Positions 36,980 through 50,800 of a stretch of DNA of 64,000 nucleotides are shown in pieces. Position numbers and translations under genes: made by a program. This DNA comes from Xiphophorus maculatus (Eukaryota > Chordata > Actinopteri > Cyprinodontiformes > Poeciliidae), in contig NC_036454.1 in the NCBI RefSeq assembly GCF_002775205.1, positions 9,692,882 through 9,756,881 of the forward strand. The letters are read 5' to 3'. Every line of letters begins with the position of its first letter. Within the stretch, counting starts at the first letter, position 1. The notes beneath the pieces were generated by a model, which was not told where the DNA came from, searched no databases, and saw nothing but the letters and a program-made list of their open reading frames with translations.

Positions 36980-39900
36980 GACCAACGCCTGCCACAAAAC
37001 TCCGGGGGGAAAGGAAGGGTGTGAGTGTGTGTGACATGAAAAAAAATGTGTGTGTATGTTTAATGATCAACTTGCCCTTGGTAGCACATTTTTACACCAA
37101 GTGTCCTGAAATAGGACTGGGAATAATTAGACTAAATGAGACCAAGACAAATTAAACAGATGTATATATTCTGGCTCTATTCTGGTCACCATTAGAAAAC
37201 AGAAATGGCTGGTACTGGATTAGTCCATGTTGGTAAATTTCTTTCCACATGTCTCTAATCATTAAACTGCCTTAATTACACTTCCTGTTTAGTAGTCACA
37301 GTATGATGAAAAAAGATTTCCGTCTTTTTTTTTGTCACACCTAAATGTTTGAGATCAACAAATAAATGCTATAACCAGACAAAAGTAACACATAGACACA
37401 AAAAGCAGTTTTAAAATGTCAAGTTATTTTAATAGAATTTCCTAAATTAAATTTTGGTCCAGTTGGCTTTACAGAAATGTTTCAATTCAGTCCCGTTGGT
37501 GGTTTTTTCAATATGAAGGGCATATAACCTCAAATGGATTTATAGCTGGACTTCGACAGAATATCCCCCTAAAAATATATATATATTTTTTTTTTTAAAC
37601 AGGAAGCAAACCACCAGAGTAGTTTCACTTTTCTCTGGTCAGTCATCAGACTTTTTTCTTGAACGTCTTTGGGATCATCCAGTTGGTTTATGGCAAATAT
37701 GAGAGAGCTTTTTGTACTCTTTTTGGTCATCTGTGCTTTTTTTTTACCTTGGGACTTTCCTTCTGATTTCCATTTTCTTTACTTCTGTTGAATCATAAAA
37801 ACTGACGTGACGTTTTTGTGTGACCTGGATGAGTTGTTGATGTCGTTTAGGAGTAATTTTGGTGGCTCGTTACTCCATAATCCATATTTTCTCCACTTTT
37901 TGTTCTCACTGTGTTTCATTGGAGCCTCAAAGCCATAAAAAACTGAGTTGTACCCCTTCCCAGATTGATAAATGCCAGTGACTTTGTTTCTTATCTGTTC
38001 AAGAAATTCTTTAAATCAGGGGATAATGTGTAACTTTTTAACCTATTTTATGCTGTCAGTAGGTTCTGTTTAAGTGATATGTTGCTGTAGAGGCTAGGAG
38101 AATTGAACTCAGTTTCCTAAAGAAATTGTTCATCATAATTAATTCACAACATTCACAGCTACGTTTGGTTTGGATGACTTGATTTATTTATTTTTTTAAA
38201 TCTGTTTTTTTTTTTAAACTGGTTCATTTTTTTATTACCTAAATGTATTTATTTTAAAAGTCCATTTTAAAACAGCTTTTTGTATTTACGCAGGAAATCC
38301 AAGTGTGTTTGATGATTTGAAACATTTAAGTGTGACAAAAAGCACCAGGGAATCTGTCCTTAAAAGTGCAAATACTATTTTAGCAAGAAACTCTTCACAG
38401 AGGCAAAATTTTGCTTTTGTATACAAGGGATGGAGACATTAATCAAACAGTAATGAGAAAACATACAAATCAAACACAAAATCACACAAACAACATTTTA
38501 TTTGACAATAAAGATGCATCCACATGTTTGTTTTAGTGATTGGCTGTATGTAGCCCAGAGACATGGCTGAACTTTGTACAGGGTTCAAAGTGATCATAAA
38601 ACAAGAAGAATCATAAAATACGTTCTATGATTGGGTGTGTGACGGTGTAAAACTATATGAAAAGAAGAATTTCCAAATTACCTGAAGTCTACTCTGAAGA
38701 AGATTGGGTACAAAAGCTAAAATCACTCTGGAATAACAGTTCAATACACTTATATCATTTTGTAATTTGTAAAATATGTAATTAAAAGCTGAACGTCGTT
38801 TAGTAGAATAAGTATTCCACCAAGAACTCCTATATTAAATCAGGATTAAAGTCCCCTTTCCCAAAGACAAATTCAGGGGTAAATTTGTAGATTGGTCCAA
38901 TTACCGTACATTACCCTGTGAGAAACCACCTTCTAAGTTATTATCAGATAAAAGTGATATTATAGTTTCATAGGTGAGTCCCTTGCGTGCCAGTCCAATT
39001 TTATGATTGCAAAGGATTGATAATTGGCTTCATGTGCAAATACGGTTAAATGGTGAGAAGTTGTCTAAAAATAGTGACGTGGCATAAAGCAGTAATGTGG
39101 TAACAAATCATGACAGACATTAAACAGTGTATAATTAAAGTATTATGCTTTTTTCTATGTTACACATGTTTTATGGTATCTGTCACAATGTGTCTCCGCA
39201 GATTCTTTACTAAAAATTTCCATGAGTTTTGTTCCGTTCCACATAGAGTCCTCTGGTGTTATTGTGTGTGAATTTTCTGTGTGTGGGTTTTATAAAAGGA
39301 TTCTTAGTGTTGCTATTTTAGTCCTCGGTAACCAAGAGGACACCTTGAGGCTTGGGTGGGGAAGCTGTTCAGATGTTTGTGTTGCTCATGTTGTTGTGTC
39401 TGTCGAGAGAGGCTGTCCCGCCACACGTGCTGTGGTGGAATCCCATAGTAACCACTCAGAATGCTAGGAACCTCGATGTCTTCATTCCACAGCCCAGGAT
39501 CTCCTGAGAAGTTTTGTTTATAATGGCTGTGGAATTAGATTGTTTGGATTAGGTGTAAGAATGGCACCGTAGATATTAGATTTGAATGTGTGGAAAGTCT
39601 GAGCCAAGGTTAAAGCGAAGCGCCTTATAACAGCCACCCACTGTAAACACACCACTGCCTAGTTATCAGCCGAAAGGTAAAAACATTATTTGTGAATTAT
39701 TTGCTTTCAAAAACACTCACAAACTTTGGTGAAAACGTTCAAGAACAAACAGATTTGCAGGAACGAAGACACTTGGTAAGGAACTACTAAATGAAATTAA
39801 AAAAATGTTTAAACCAAAAGTCAAACTCTAAAATACATTTTTATTCATTCAAAAAGACTTCATCAATCCCACAGGGAAAAATCTTCCAAAAAAATATTGC

Positions 39901-40029
39901 AAAAAAAAGAACAGCACAGTCTGGACTTTCTCCCCTTAACTTTGATTGTCTGTAGTTGATTTTTGCCAATCGGCAAAAAGAAGAAGTTGTGAACAATGGC
40001 GTTGGTTTACTGCACTGTTTTAGCAACGT

Positions 40030-40350
40030 AGCAGAGCAGAGGACGTGAACAAAGCCATGCAGTCAGTGTTGGTCAAATACTGAATCCACATTGACAGCCT
40101 GCTCATTTGGCTCAGCACTTATCCATTCACAGAGGAGGATGGATGTTTATAGCACAGGCAATTATGAAAGCTTCTTGGGGTCGAACTGACACATTACATA
40201 CGTAACAAGCAAACTTTAGCCATTGGGTAAAATTTAAAACTTCAACATAATCCATGCGTCCTGGAAACAATTGTTTCTCAACAGCCGAGAGCCCAGACCC
40301 CCTGGACGAAGCAGATAGTGTAGGACAAAGGGATGGTTTTCAACAGGCTA
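40030..40350 (+). repeat. Dispersed repeat, copy 1
   Basis: Shares a collinear series of blocks with 59687-59998: GTGAACAAAGC, TTGGGTAAAATTTAAAA, CAATTGTTTCTCAA, GAGCCCAGAC, GATAGTGTAGGA/AATAGTGTAGGA. Both copies are in the same orientation and clearly diverged. Probably an old DNA transposon or MITE; no coding frame. Confidence 0.75.
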
Positions 40351-40787
40351 CCTTTGCACAAAATCTCCAGAGGTTGCTCTTTTGCTGAAAATGTGCTATA
40401 CAAATAAACTTCTCTTGCCTAAGCTCCTCCACCACCTCACCTTCTTCTCCCATGATGAAAATAGTTTTCGACCTTACTCTGTTTTGTTCACATTAAGGAT
40501 GAGATGACTGGTCCAACAAAATAGTCTACCAGCTCTCTGTAATCCATCATCTCTGATATTCAGATGAAAAATGACAAATAGTTTTTCCAGCTAACGAGCT
40601 AGTAAAAAATTTGTAAACAACCCGCTAAACAATCACAAACAATTTGATTAGATAGCAATTAAACAATGTTAGCAGCTAAGTCTATACTGTTACCAGCAAA
40701 CATGATTTTGATTGGCTACCAGTCGTAGTTTTAACATAGCTGGTGTAATTACATGGTAATGAACCATTGGAAGTAATGAACCATTGG

Positions 40788-40829
40788 AAAATAAGACAAG
40801 ACAATGTAGTCATTGTCTTGTCTTATTTT
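40788..40829. repeat. Perfect short hairpin
   Basis: AAAATAAGACAAGACAATG at 40788-40806, loop TAGT, exact reverse complement at 40811-40829. Immediately upstream TAATGAACCATTGGAA is repeated twice in tandem. Confidence 0.92.
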
Positions 40830-43800
40830 TAAGAATTTTGTAAAAAATATAGCTCAGACTTTAGAAATAACTTTTGTTTTATGTTTAGGTTAATTTCTTT
40901 TTGATCAAAATTATATTCATTACTTTTATATTATATTGTGATGCTTTTCACTTACTATCAATGTCTGTAGGAAAATGCTATGCAAATATTTCAACATACA
41001 TTCAAGAAAAGCGTAAATAATTTCATAACGACAATAGAGGGAAAGTTGTGACGCCAAACTAAGTACATTCGATTCTCTGGAAACAAAAATATCTGGACAA
41101 ACTTTTGTTATTGTGCATGACACGGATGCTCTGGATTAATAGAAAGTTAGACTTGCTGACAGCAGAAGTGAAAAATAATACTGTGAATGAATCTGGAACG
41201 CTTGTGATTGTTTAGGTCGTTGCCTTGGACAAAAGTGCTTAAAATATCACACTTTACTCTCATGCTCCTTAAGAGAAATAATAAAAGAAATGCCATGAAG
41301 TCAACATGAACCAGTTTTGAGATGCAAAACAATTGCATCCGTGCTACACGTGGAGGGATTTGTTTTGTCAAAGGACACGCAAGGATGCAGCTTAATGGGG
41401 CTTCCCTTCCACCAACAACATTACTCATTGTATGAACAACCTACTATTACTTATGCAATAATTTGGTAAGAACAAGTTCTGAATTCTGGAATGCGTTGAT
41501 CCGTAAGTTTTATATTTAGAACAAAACGGAAGCCACCAAGTGGGTGTGTTTGTGGGTCTTAGTGTGTTAGTGCATGCTAATGTTTTTAAGTATGTCTTAA
41601 CACAGAAGTCGAGTTAATGTTTATGTGTCACCACTGCAAGTCAATTTGCATAGAGAACATATGAAGAGGCTTGAGTCGAGTGTTAATTGTGGCTCATTGA
41701 CTTTGGAACAGGCACTAATCGACGTGCAGAGAATTAAATCTTGCCATTGATTAACTAATACTGCAACTCAGGACAATACATGTTAGATCACAAATGTTCT
41801 GTGAGCAAACTTACACATAGCTTAGAATTTATCCTGCTTTCTGAAAACAAAGCTAAACAATTTTAACTATTAGCATGGCTCTGATCGACTTTAGAGACGT
41901 AGCTCTTGGTCGAAAAATGTGGGAAGATGACAAGTCGCATGGTATTGACTTAATTTACAAGGTGGTTTTATTTTAACTCTCTCATGTACTTGCAGTAAAA
42001 AAAATACAAGCGAAAAAAAAACTATGCAATACTACTGTATTGAAATAATTTGTCTACATCCAGAAATTTGGAGAGTTTAGGAGCGTTTGAGATTCTAATT
42101 TCAAACTTATGTTTGAATTCAATTCAAAATTCAGAACTTTCAGTTTTTCCCAATCCAAGATGGATTGAGGACATACTGTGTAAAATTGTCCATGGTTTCA
42201 CAACTAACTTTTAACATTCCCATATGTCCATTTAGAAATAGCGTAAACTCCAGAACTCAGATTTGAACCTGAAAAGTTGCTGGTATGAGGCAACAGTGCA
42301 AAATAACAGTGTACTGTGCAGAAAAGAGAAGATGACAAAGAAGGCAGGATGTTGAGCAGGACACTTTGATTGGAGTATTACCAGCTGGTCTGCACATGGG
42401 CTGTCATTGGGATTTTCTTGCTTTCTTTCGGTCTGAAATCCTCCCACCCCTTTAAATGAAGCCCAAGTGTTTTTCTTGGAATTGAGTTACTCAATATTCC
42501 CATCACAGTGATTAGTGCAGCTGCAGAGTTGATGTTATTTTTTATACTGGTTGTTTACTTTGAATTTTTGAGGAAAATCTATCATTAGCTAACATCTAAA
42601 ACTTGGTGTTCAGAAAAGTGTCTGTGCTCCCATTTTTGTATTCCATTTTAGTTGATCTGACTGTCTAAAACAAACTATATGTTAGCAACATGTGAAAGTA
42701 ACTCTTCATCTACAATGTGTACATCTGCCTGTGTACATCTTTTAAATGTATAAATCTTAAACATAAATATCATGCATTTACTTATTTATTGAAAAATGCA
42801 TTAATATCTTATTTTTTCAAGATGAAATGATTATGAAGCAATCTCAATGTTTTTTGTTTTTTTAAGAACTGAATTGGGAGCTTGAGATTTAACTTAAAAC
42901 GAATTTGAATATGAATGTCAAAATATGTGTATACACATCACCATTACTTTGCTAAAATGCCCCTCAGCAAATTGAAGAGAAACCACAATCTTTTTGTTGC
43001 CTTCTGTAAGGTTCTGGTCAGACATTTTTCCACTTTTTTTTAATCAGAATTGATTGACCTCACTTCAGGTGGTTTGTTTCCTGGCACCTACTTTGCCATA
43101 AACAGAGTCCATACATTTTCCAAAGGGTTGAGGTTGTGTCAATTCCACAAGCCTTAGCTTGTATTGTCATTTGCAAGCCAAAAGTTGTGATGTTATGGGA
43201 TAATTATCCTGTTAAACCACCAAGTATGAAAGTTTCAACCATCAGGCCCAAAAATGTCAGGGTCAGGCTCAGATGGGGAAATGCTATGCAGGAAATTGGT
43301 TAACAATGACCTCCAAAGCTCCGACTGACTAAAATGTGAAAGCTGTTAAAAAAAAACAAAAAAAAAACAACTATTGTCAGTTAGCACAGTGAAACAGTTT
43401 TACATTTAAAATGGCTCTCAGCATGACAAAGGTCCTACCTCCAAACCTTTCAGCTTCCTCTCAACTCAGTAATCACACACTAAGACACAATTATGCATTC
43501 CACTGGGAGAATAATCCCAAACACATATTTAAACTGGATTTGAGGGTGATGCTGGGGTAAAACACGACTCATGTACGGATACCTTAGTCCTTGACACTGC
43601 CGTCACGTGTTCGGTGACCTTTGTGACATCTCTAACCCACTTTCCTGTCTAACAACTACTAAATAAAGGCTTCTACTCACAAAACAATTAAAACAACTGT
43701 TGGTTAAACTAGATTTGGATTTGACAAAACATTAAGCTTCTGGCATGTTAGAATAAAGTACATAAAAATAAAATTTAAATAACCCTCAATTTAAAATTGT

Positions 43801-44868
43801 TCTTCAAACAAATGTTTAGATAAAATAGAAAATCAAACAAATGTTTTGTTATTTCTGTCTTAAGACTGGTGTTCAAAGAACAACACACTACATAAAACAC
43901 GTTGTTTTTCTTCTGACTTTAGACCAACGTCAGCGCCAATAAAATAAAATACATAAGAACAATTGTCTTGTGTCTCTTTCAAAGTGAAATTAAAGAAAAA
44001 GAAAAGAACATATTAACATCAATATGACTCAGTAATTGAAGCACAATTTTAAGTAAAAAATTATACAAATAATTTAATTCATAGTTTTAGGATTTATGCC
44101 ACAAAACAGCTGATATTTCATACTAATGCAAGGTCATCATGCAGAGATGTGAAAACCGCATGGAAACTTGTGAAAAAGGCGAGAACATGAGCTTTATTGT
44201 GGAAGTGAAAACATGGACACACATAAGATCAGGTACAAATTCAAGTTGCATTTATATTCACAAATAACAGAACTTTAAAAATTGATATGTCTGTCTATAT
44301 ATTAACACTTTAAAATAAGTTAGAAACATTTAACTACACTACAAGTCCTACAAGTCCCCGTAACAAAAGTCAATCATAAATATACAATTTAAAGCAAGCT
44401 ACAAATAAATATAAAACATCTACAGTGGAGAAAAGAGGAAGAACATGACTGTATTTTTTACTCTTCTTACTTTAAACATGTAGATGAAACAGATTAATTT
44501 GAGTTTCTGTCGTTTCTCACCGTTTATACATTTTATTTGATTGTCTTATGTGAGATCTCTGCCCTCATGTGGGTGGTTTCTCCCACTGGAAACCGTTTTT
44601 GTTTGTCTCACTATTCATCTTTTCAAACTGAGTGTAACAGGTGCCGAAACTTAAGAACCAGTACAGCTGGAAAACAGTTGCTACCACACAAAGAGCTGCC
44701 CTCTTTTGAATATTTTAATCTCTACGGGATGATCTGTCTGCTTGATAAACATACAGCAGTGCTTTAAAGTGTGGGCTTGTCTGGAAACATCTTTGTATGG
44801 TCAACTTTTATTCAGAAAACAGGAAAAATCCAGCATCAGTCGCCATGGGGGTGTATTTGCACGACACT

Positions 44869-47800
44869 TTAAACCATCTGGACTCCTTTGTAACCCTGCC
44901 GCTTCGGCTGCCCTGGGAATTTGTTCTTCTTGTACCTGTAAAAAGCAACACATAATTCATTCCCCTTCGAAAGGCATTATTAGATCTCTGACCTTGTTTT
45001 TATCGGGGCTTTAAAAATCATTTGAACCTTCCCTAATAAGTGTTTTGGAGGCATGAGTAATCTCACCCTGTGGTGTGACATGTTTCTACAGGAAGTGGGA
45101 TGCTAGTGGAGTTCTTAACACCCTAAAGTAAGTAGTTTGCTGTAAAACGTCGAAGGCTGTGTCATGGACGCTGTGATTCACACTTAAAGATGTATTTTCA
45201 TGAAAATAATCTGCATTTTAGTTTAGCTTCTATACTTTGGGTCTGATATAACTATTTGTTATTTGTGAAATTGTTTCCTTTGTATTTATTTATTGCATTC
45301 TTGGTTCAAAACAAATAATCCTTCTCCTGTAATTACAGGTACCTGTCCCTAGAGGTCGCCATATCCTTTCATTTTTGTCTTTTAATCTGTGTCTCTCAAA
45401 GTTAATTTTGGGAGCAAACGGTTCGTCATAAATAAGAAACTAGAAGGTCTAGAGCTGATTTCCAGAAACAAAGAAGAACATACTCATTATCAACATATTT
45501 CAGAAGAAGTGCTTTTTACAAGCTATAACCTGCATGTTTTAGATGATTTGGGAAAACTAGTGAGCACGTGATTTAATATTATTTACAAATATTTCTACAG
45601 GTCAAAATTTTAAACGTGTGGCATGTATTTGTCTTCAGCCCTTCTTAATGTTTATCACCTTTAGTTGCAACTGCTGCAAGTCCTTCAGTGTATGTCTTAG
45701 CTTTGCAAACGTAGAGACTAACATTTTTATCTACTCTTCCTGGCAAAATAGTGACTAAATACAGGTTAGTCATACTGAATGGATTGCATTAGAAAAACAT
45801 GCAATTGCAAAAGTATTATCAGATATTGAGACATTAACATCAATTTGGATAACTGCAATTTCCAACTATTGTTTGATTTCATCATTAAAATGTCATCACT
45901 GTTAGGTCACTAAAATTTATATCAGGTGGAGGTTTCTCTGGCAGGAAATACCAATGCTAATGGCCAGATACATTGCTGGCATGTAAAATGTTAAGAGTGC
46001 CTTAAATATAATATTCTTATTCATTTATTATTATTTATTATTTAATCCAAGTAATTTCCCATTGAGATAATGAATATTACACATATGTATATATGTATAT
46101 GTTGATTGCAAATCAACATATTGTGTAACTCTAATCTTAACTACTCCATTGTAACTCAGTCTGTATGTTTAGAGTTGTTTTCCTCCAGAAGGGTCAACAT
46201 CAACCCCACGTCATTTTTAAACATTTTTCCAGCCTCAAATATGTTTTTTTTGTTTGTTTTTTTTCAGGATTGCCATATACTTAGCTCCACTAATCTTCCT
46301 GTCAACCTTGACCTAATTCACTTTCCCTGGTGAAGAAAATCATCCCACAGCATGATGCTGCCACCATCATAATGGATAGGAAAGTGCTTTGAGAGGTCCA
46401 AGCTTCTGATATTCTTCTGTAAGCAGACCCAACTTTAAACTTCTTCACAACTGCATTTATGATCACTGTGGCATTTCATATGTAACCCGAAAGGATACAT
46501 TTTGGACTAGTCTAACCATCTAGTCTTGTTGGCATGGCAGGGTTGGAAATTTTAAGCCTGAGATGTTTGAGAATCACTGATGTTGACCTTTTTTCCCAGG
46601 TTCTCTTGCTTTCGTGCTCTATATTTTCATGTGTCTGTTTAATGGTCTGAATCCGTCTGAGTCAACTGTTGTTTCAAGTGTGGCTCATAATCAGCTTTAA
46701 TTGTTACCTGCGGCCCTTAGCCTTTATCTTTCAGAGATCAAAGGTTACACACCATTAGACTCATTCATTCATGGATGAAAGCCTTACCACTTGTAGAAGA
46801 AGTATAAAGCCCCACCGAGACCAATCATCAGCAGGGTCACACAGAACAAGATGACTACCACTTGCTCTTCATCCATTGGCCGACCAACGAGCTCTGGGGT
46901 GGCACACCTAGGGCCATAAAAGCCCTTCTTACACCTGCAATACAAACAGAGGTGTCATGTATTAGTTATGGACAGTGACAAAGCAAAGGAACAGGAAACA
47001 CACACACACACACATACATTTAAGGCATGTACCTACTTGCAGTGGTGTTCTTTTATGTCCTCCAGCAGAATGCACGTGCCATTGTTAAAGCAGAAGGTGT
47101 CAAACTCTGCTTCACAGCTTGTAGTTGAGCGTTTGGTCATATGAGGGCGCTCTTCCTGACCTGCAACAGATTTAGTTTATCAAAATTTATGTTGATCCTT
47201 TTGTGTTAAATATTCCACAGTTTATTAATAGGGTTAGGGTAACATTATTACAAACAGTCTAATAAGAATAAGGAATCTCTTTTGGCTGCAAAGAAAGAAC
47301 AAAAAAGTTGAATGACCTGGCAACAGACAGTTTGTGTGGTTTGTGTGACAGTATTCTTGTCATACGGGTTACATTAGCAGTGCTTCTCAATTCCAGTCCT
47401 CAGGCCCCCCTGCTCTGCATGTTTTAGATGTGCCTCTATACCAAAACAGCTGATTCAAATGATTGCGTGACCATCCAGTACTGCAGAAGCCTGTTAATCA
47501 CCCATTATTCAATCCAGGCGTGTGGCAGAAGGGAAACACCTAAAACATGCAGGCAGGGGGGGGGGCGTGAGGACTGGAATTGAGAAACACTGCATTAGAG
47601 ATACACTCATCCATATCTACTCACAAAAATGCACACTATCATACATTGATGCACAGATTGTTAGATAAGGGTCTTTCCCAGGGGCACAGTCACGCCTGGC
47701 AGGAGGAGGCGTGGACCAAAACTTTTGGAATGTAAAGACTACTCCACCCATCGAGTCATATTCACCTCCCAAAAAACAGCAATAAATAGTTATGATAAAT

Positions 47801-50800
47801 AGTTATTCTGTTAACTTTTTATTCATTTGACCTACAAATGGCACACTGGGCTCAGCAGACCAAAAAAAAAAAAAAATAACAATGATATTTGTGTGTTTGG
47901 GTGAAAACATGCTTAATCTGTACTCAGTAAAGTAACTAGAGCTTGGAAGAGTAGCCAGAAATCCTAATCAAGTAAGAGAAGTCTTACTTCAAAATAACAT
48001 TACTCAAGTAAAAGTAAAAAGCATGATGCAGTAAGACTAATCCCAAACCATGAAAATGCTCTTTCAGTTCACAGTAGTGGTTGTGGTGCTTCTTTAAAGG
48101 TTGTAAAAAGACAGACATAAACCTAATTCATGTTGCCACAGTCATTTACAGTCACAAGTTGACACTTAGCACACGTCATGTTTGTGGTGGATGATGTGAA
48201 AAGAAACCAGATGTACAAGACCCATTAACGCTACTCATCCTCGTCTGAGCAATGTTTATGTCTCCTACCAAAAAGAGGCTCAGCGCCTGATTAAAAGGTG
48301 TCAATCCTTAATACATGCCTATTTTCTTTAATAACATTTGTACACTGAATATTGTCCAAGAGGATAACGGAAATATAAACTGCTAAAGATTTATTTACCT
48401 TGTTTACTGCTTTGGTGACATAAACTCTCTCAATTTATTGTGCATTACAGCATAAAATATGAGAAGTTAAAAATAAACTACATAATAATTATAGATTAGC
48501 AGCCGTTATCGCATGAATGCACAAGTTCCTCATCTGCCCTGACCTAAACAATTAAAATACAGAAAATTATCTAAGATAATGGAGTGTGATTGAAGGCAGA
48601 CCAGCACAAAGAACATGAGCTAATTTTGTTGCTTTCAGCAGAAAGCAGAGGACACCTGCTCACTGGAGGGGAACATGGAAGCAATAGGAACATGTTTCAG
48701 AGCACAACACACAGACAAGTTATATTATTTTCTTTGACGTTTGTTGATGTGGTATCACCCCTGGACACCATTCCAAACCTATTGAAACACTGTCCTGTGG
48801 TCTATATCACAAAAACTGTCACAGTTATAACCTTCAATTTATTAACTACATTTTTCTCTTTACCAATATGTATTACAAAAACCTTTGAGGCCTATGTTCA
48901 GGGATTATCATGCGATCAGTTAAATCAAAATCAGCCCCCACAAAAAGTTGTAAATCAACTTTATTGGTCATTACCTGCAGTTACAGAGGAACTGCCTGTG
49001 GTTTGGAGTCTGGGTGAAATACTCATGGTGAGTACATATGGCCAAATCAGCACAACACCTGTTGATGAAAAACAGCAATGATTGTACTTTACACAAGAGA
49101 AAAATCAGGTCTGAGGTGAATAAACAAAATAACTTTACAATTCAGCAATTGTTCAGTGAGAACTATTATCAAAGTGGTTCTCTGTCATCTTAAAATACCT
49201 CTAGTCTCAACAATGGCAATGCAACTCAATATCAACAGATTTACAAACCATTATTCAAGTACTAGGTCAATGGTTGAAGAAGAAAGAAAAAACAAACAAG
49301 CCTTTTTTAAGCTGAGTCACGCTGACAAAGAATCCCTGTTAGAGTTATTCATGTCCTTTCAAAACGTGAGCTGGTCTTCGTAAATCCAAAACCTCACAAT
49401 CAATGGATGTGTGCAGATGTGACATGGTTTGGACCAGATGTGAAAACGGGTTAACCTTTAATATGTCAACAGTTACAGCTCTGTCACTACCCAGTGGCTA
49501 GGGGGAAAATATTAACTGATTTAAATGTTGCAGTTGAAACAAAATACTCTTTGTTTCAACTGCTGTAAACATTTGGTAATTTCAACTAAAGTGTATGTCA
49601 AGTATGTCAATTAACATATTGACATACTTGTCATTAAAATCATACTTGTCTCAAATCTCAAAAACGGATCTTTTCTGTAACAAAGGTCATTTCCATTTGC
49701 ACAAACAATCTAGGTATGTAGAAACTTGTTTTTTTGACTTCACGTGATTTATAGCCTGTGAGAATGAATCTCATTATGTTGATTAGACCACAAAGATCAG
49801 TTTTAATTCCTCTTTGCTGACTCTGTTTAGATAAGGCTCTAAACAGAGCCTTATCCAGAAGTCGTAAAGGAAAAATCCAGAAGTCATAAAAAAATGACAG
49901 AGGAAAATAACCTAGTTTGGTAAGAAGCGCTGTCAGGTGCAGGATGTGACGTAGAGAGGCTTGGTGGCCTGGCCCTCTTTGCCTGTTCTGACCTGCAAAG
50001 CTTTATAACGCACAGCATGTAAGGACGCCCACATTCCAGGAGCCAGGTTAGAAAAACATAAGACTCTAAATCCAAGATGTGTTTGGATATGAATCTAGTA
50101 ACACTCGCCTCAAAACAGCGTCCATTTGACTGTTTTTGTTGTTATGGCTGCGTAGATGTTATTCTCTGTGTACAACAAGGAAACCAAGGCTGATTGTTGG
50201 AAGCTTTTGTAACTAGGTTTAGTGGTGTGCCCATCAAATAGCAAAAACTTGTTCCTTACTGATAAATCACCTTTTAGTCACTTCATTTGAATAAATAAAT
50301 TAAATGTTTCTCTCTAAAGACACCAATGTCTGCTAATCAGACTAACTGAACGATTTCCAAAGACTAGTTCATAATATACATAAAACAGGTTTTCTGACAT
50401 TATGGACAGCTAAATTTCCATTTCAAATAAAAATAAAGAATCAGTCTTTCATGGATCCATAGGATAATCAACTTGATTGTGTTTCATATAAAGACACTAT
50501 TAGTAACAAATTCTTGCTAAACTGGGTAAAAATGTACCTTAAACATTTGAATTAGCGCAAATTTATAACACATTTTGCTATCTGCCAAAATATCTGCCAC
50601 CATTTAGTGGATCCACTGCAGCTTGTATTCATATTATTTTTCATGCATTTGAGAGGAGGATCTTTGCCCACCCTCCTTGAATTGAGTTTGATTTTAGTCC
50701 CCACGTTATAATAAACATAAAGGTCATATTTCCCAAAGTAAGCTACATGTTTGTTACCTTGCCTTTGAATCTCAGTTTATGACAGGGATGACTTGGGCTG

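Larger units (their letters stand above)
36980..44868. other. Intergenic region between areg promoter and ereg 3' end
   Basis: No exon recognised in 7.9 kb. It holds a dispersed repeat at 40030-40350, a perfect hairpin at 40788-40829 and diverged repeat-like DNA around 43.0-43.4 kb. Regulatory elements of areg may lie here, but none could be identified. Confidence 0.5.

Noticed and set aside
48590-49081. Open frame of 163 codons on the plus strand
   Set aside because: It starts without ATG context, has no recognisable domain and lies antisense over the small second ereg exon; splice-site phase supports the minus-strand exon instead.
49930-50028. Alternative second exon for ereg (after TTTGCAG)
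   Set aside because: The phase fits, but the donor GTTATT is weak and the residues do not form a signal core; the exon at 49058-48975 fits much better.
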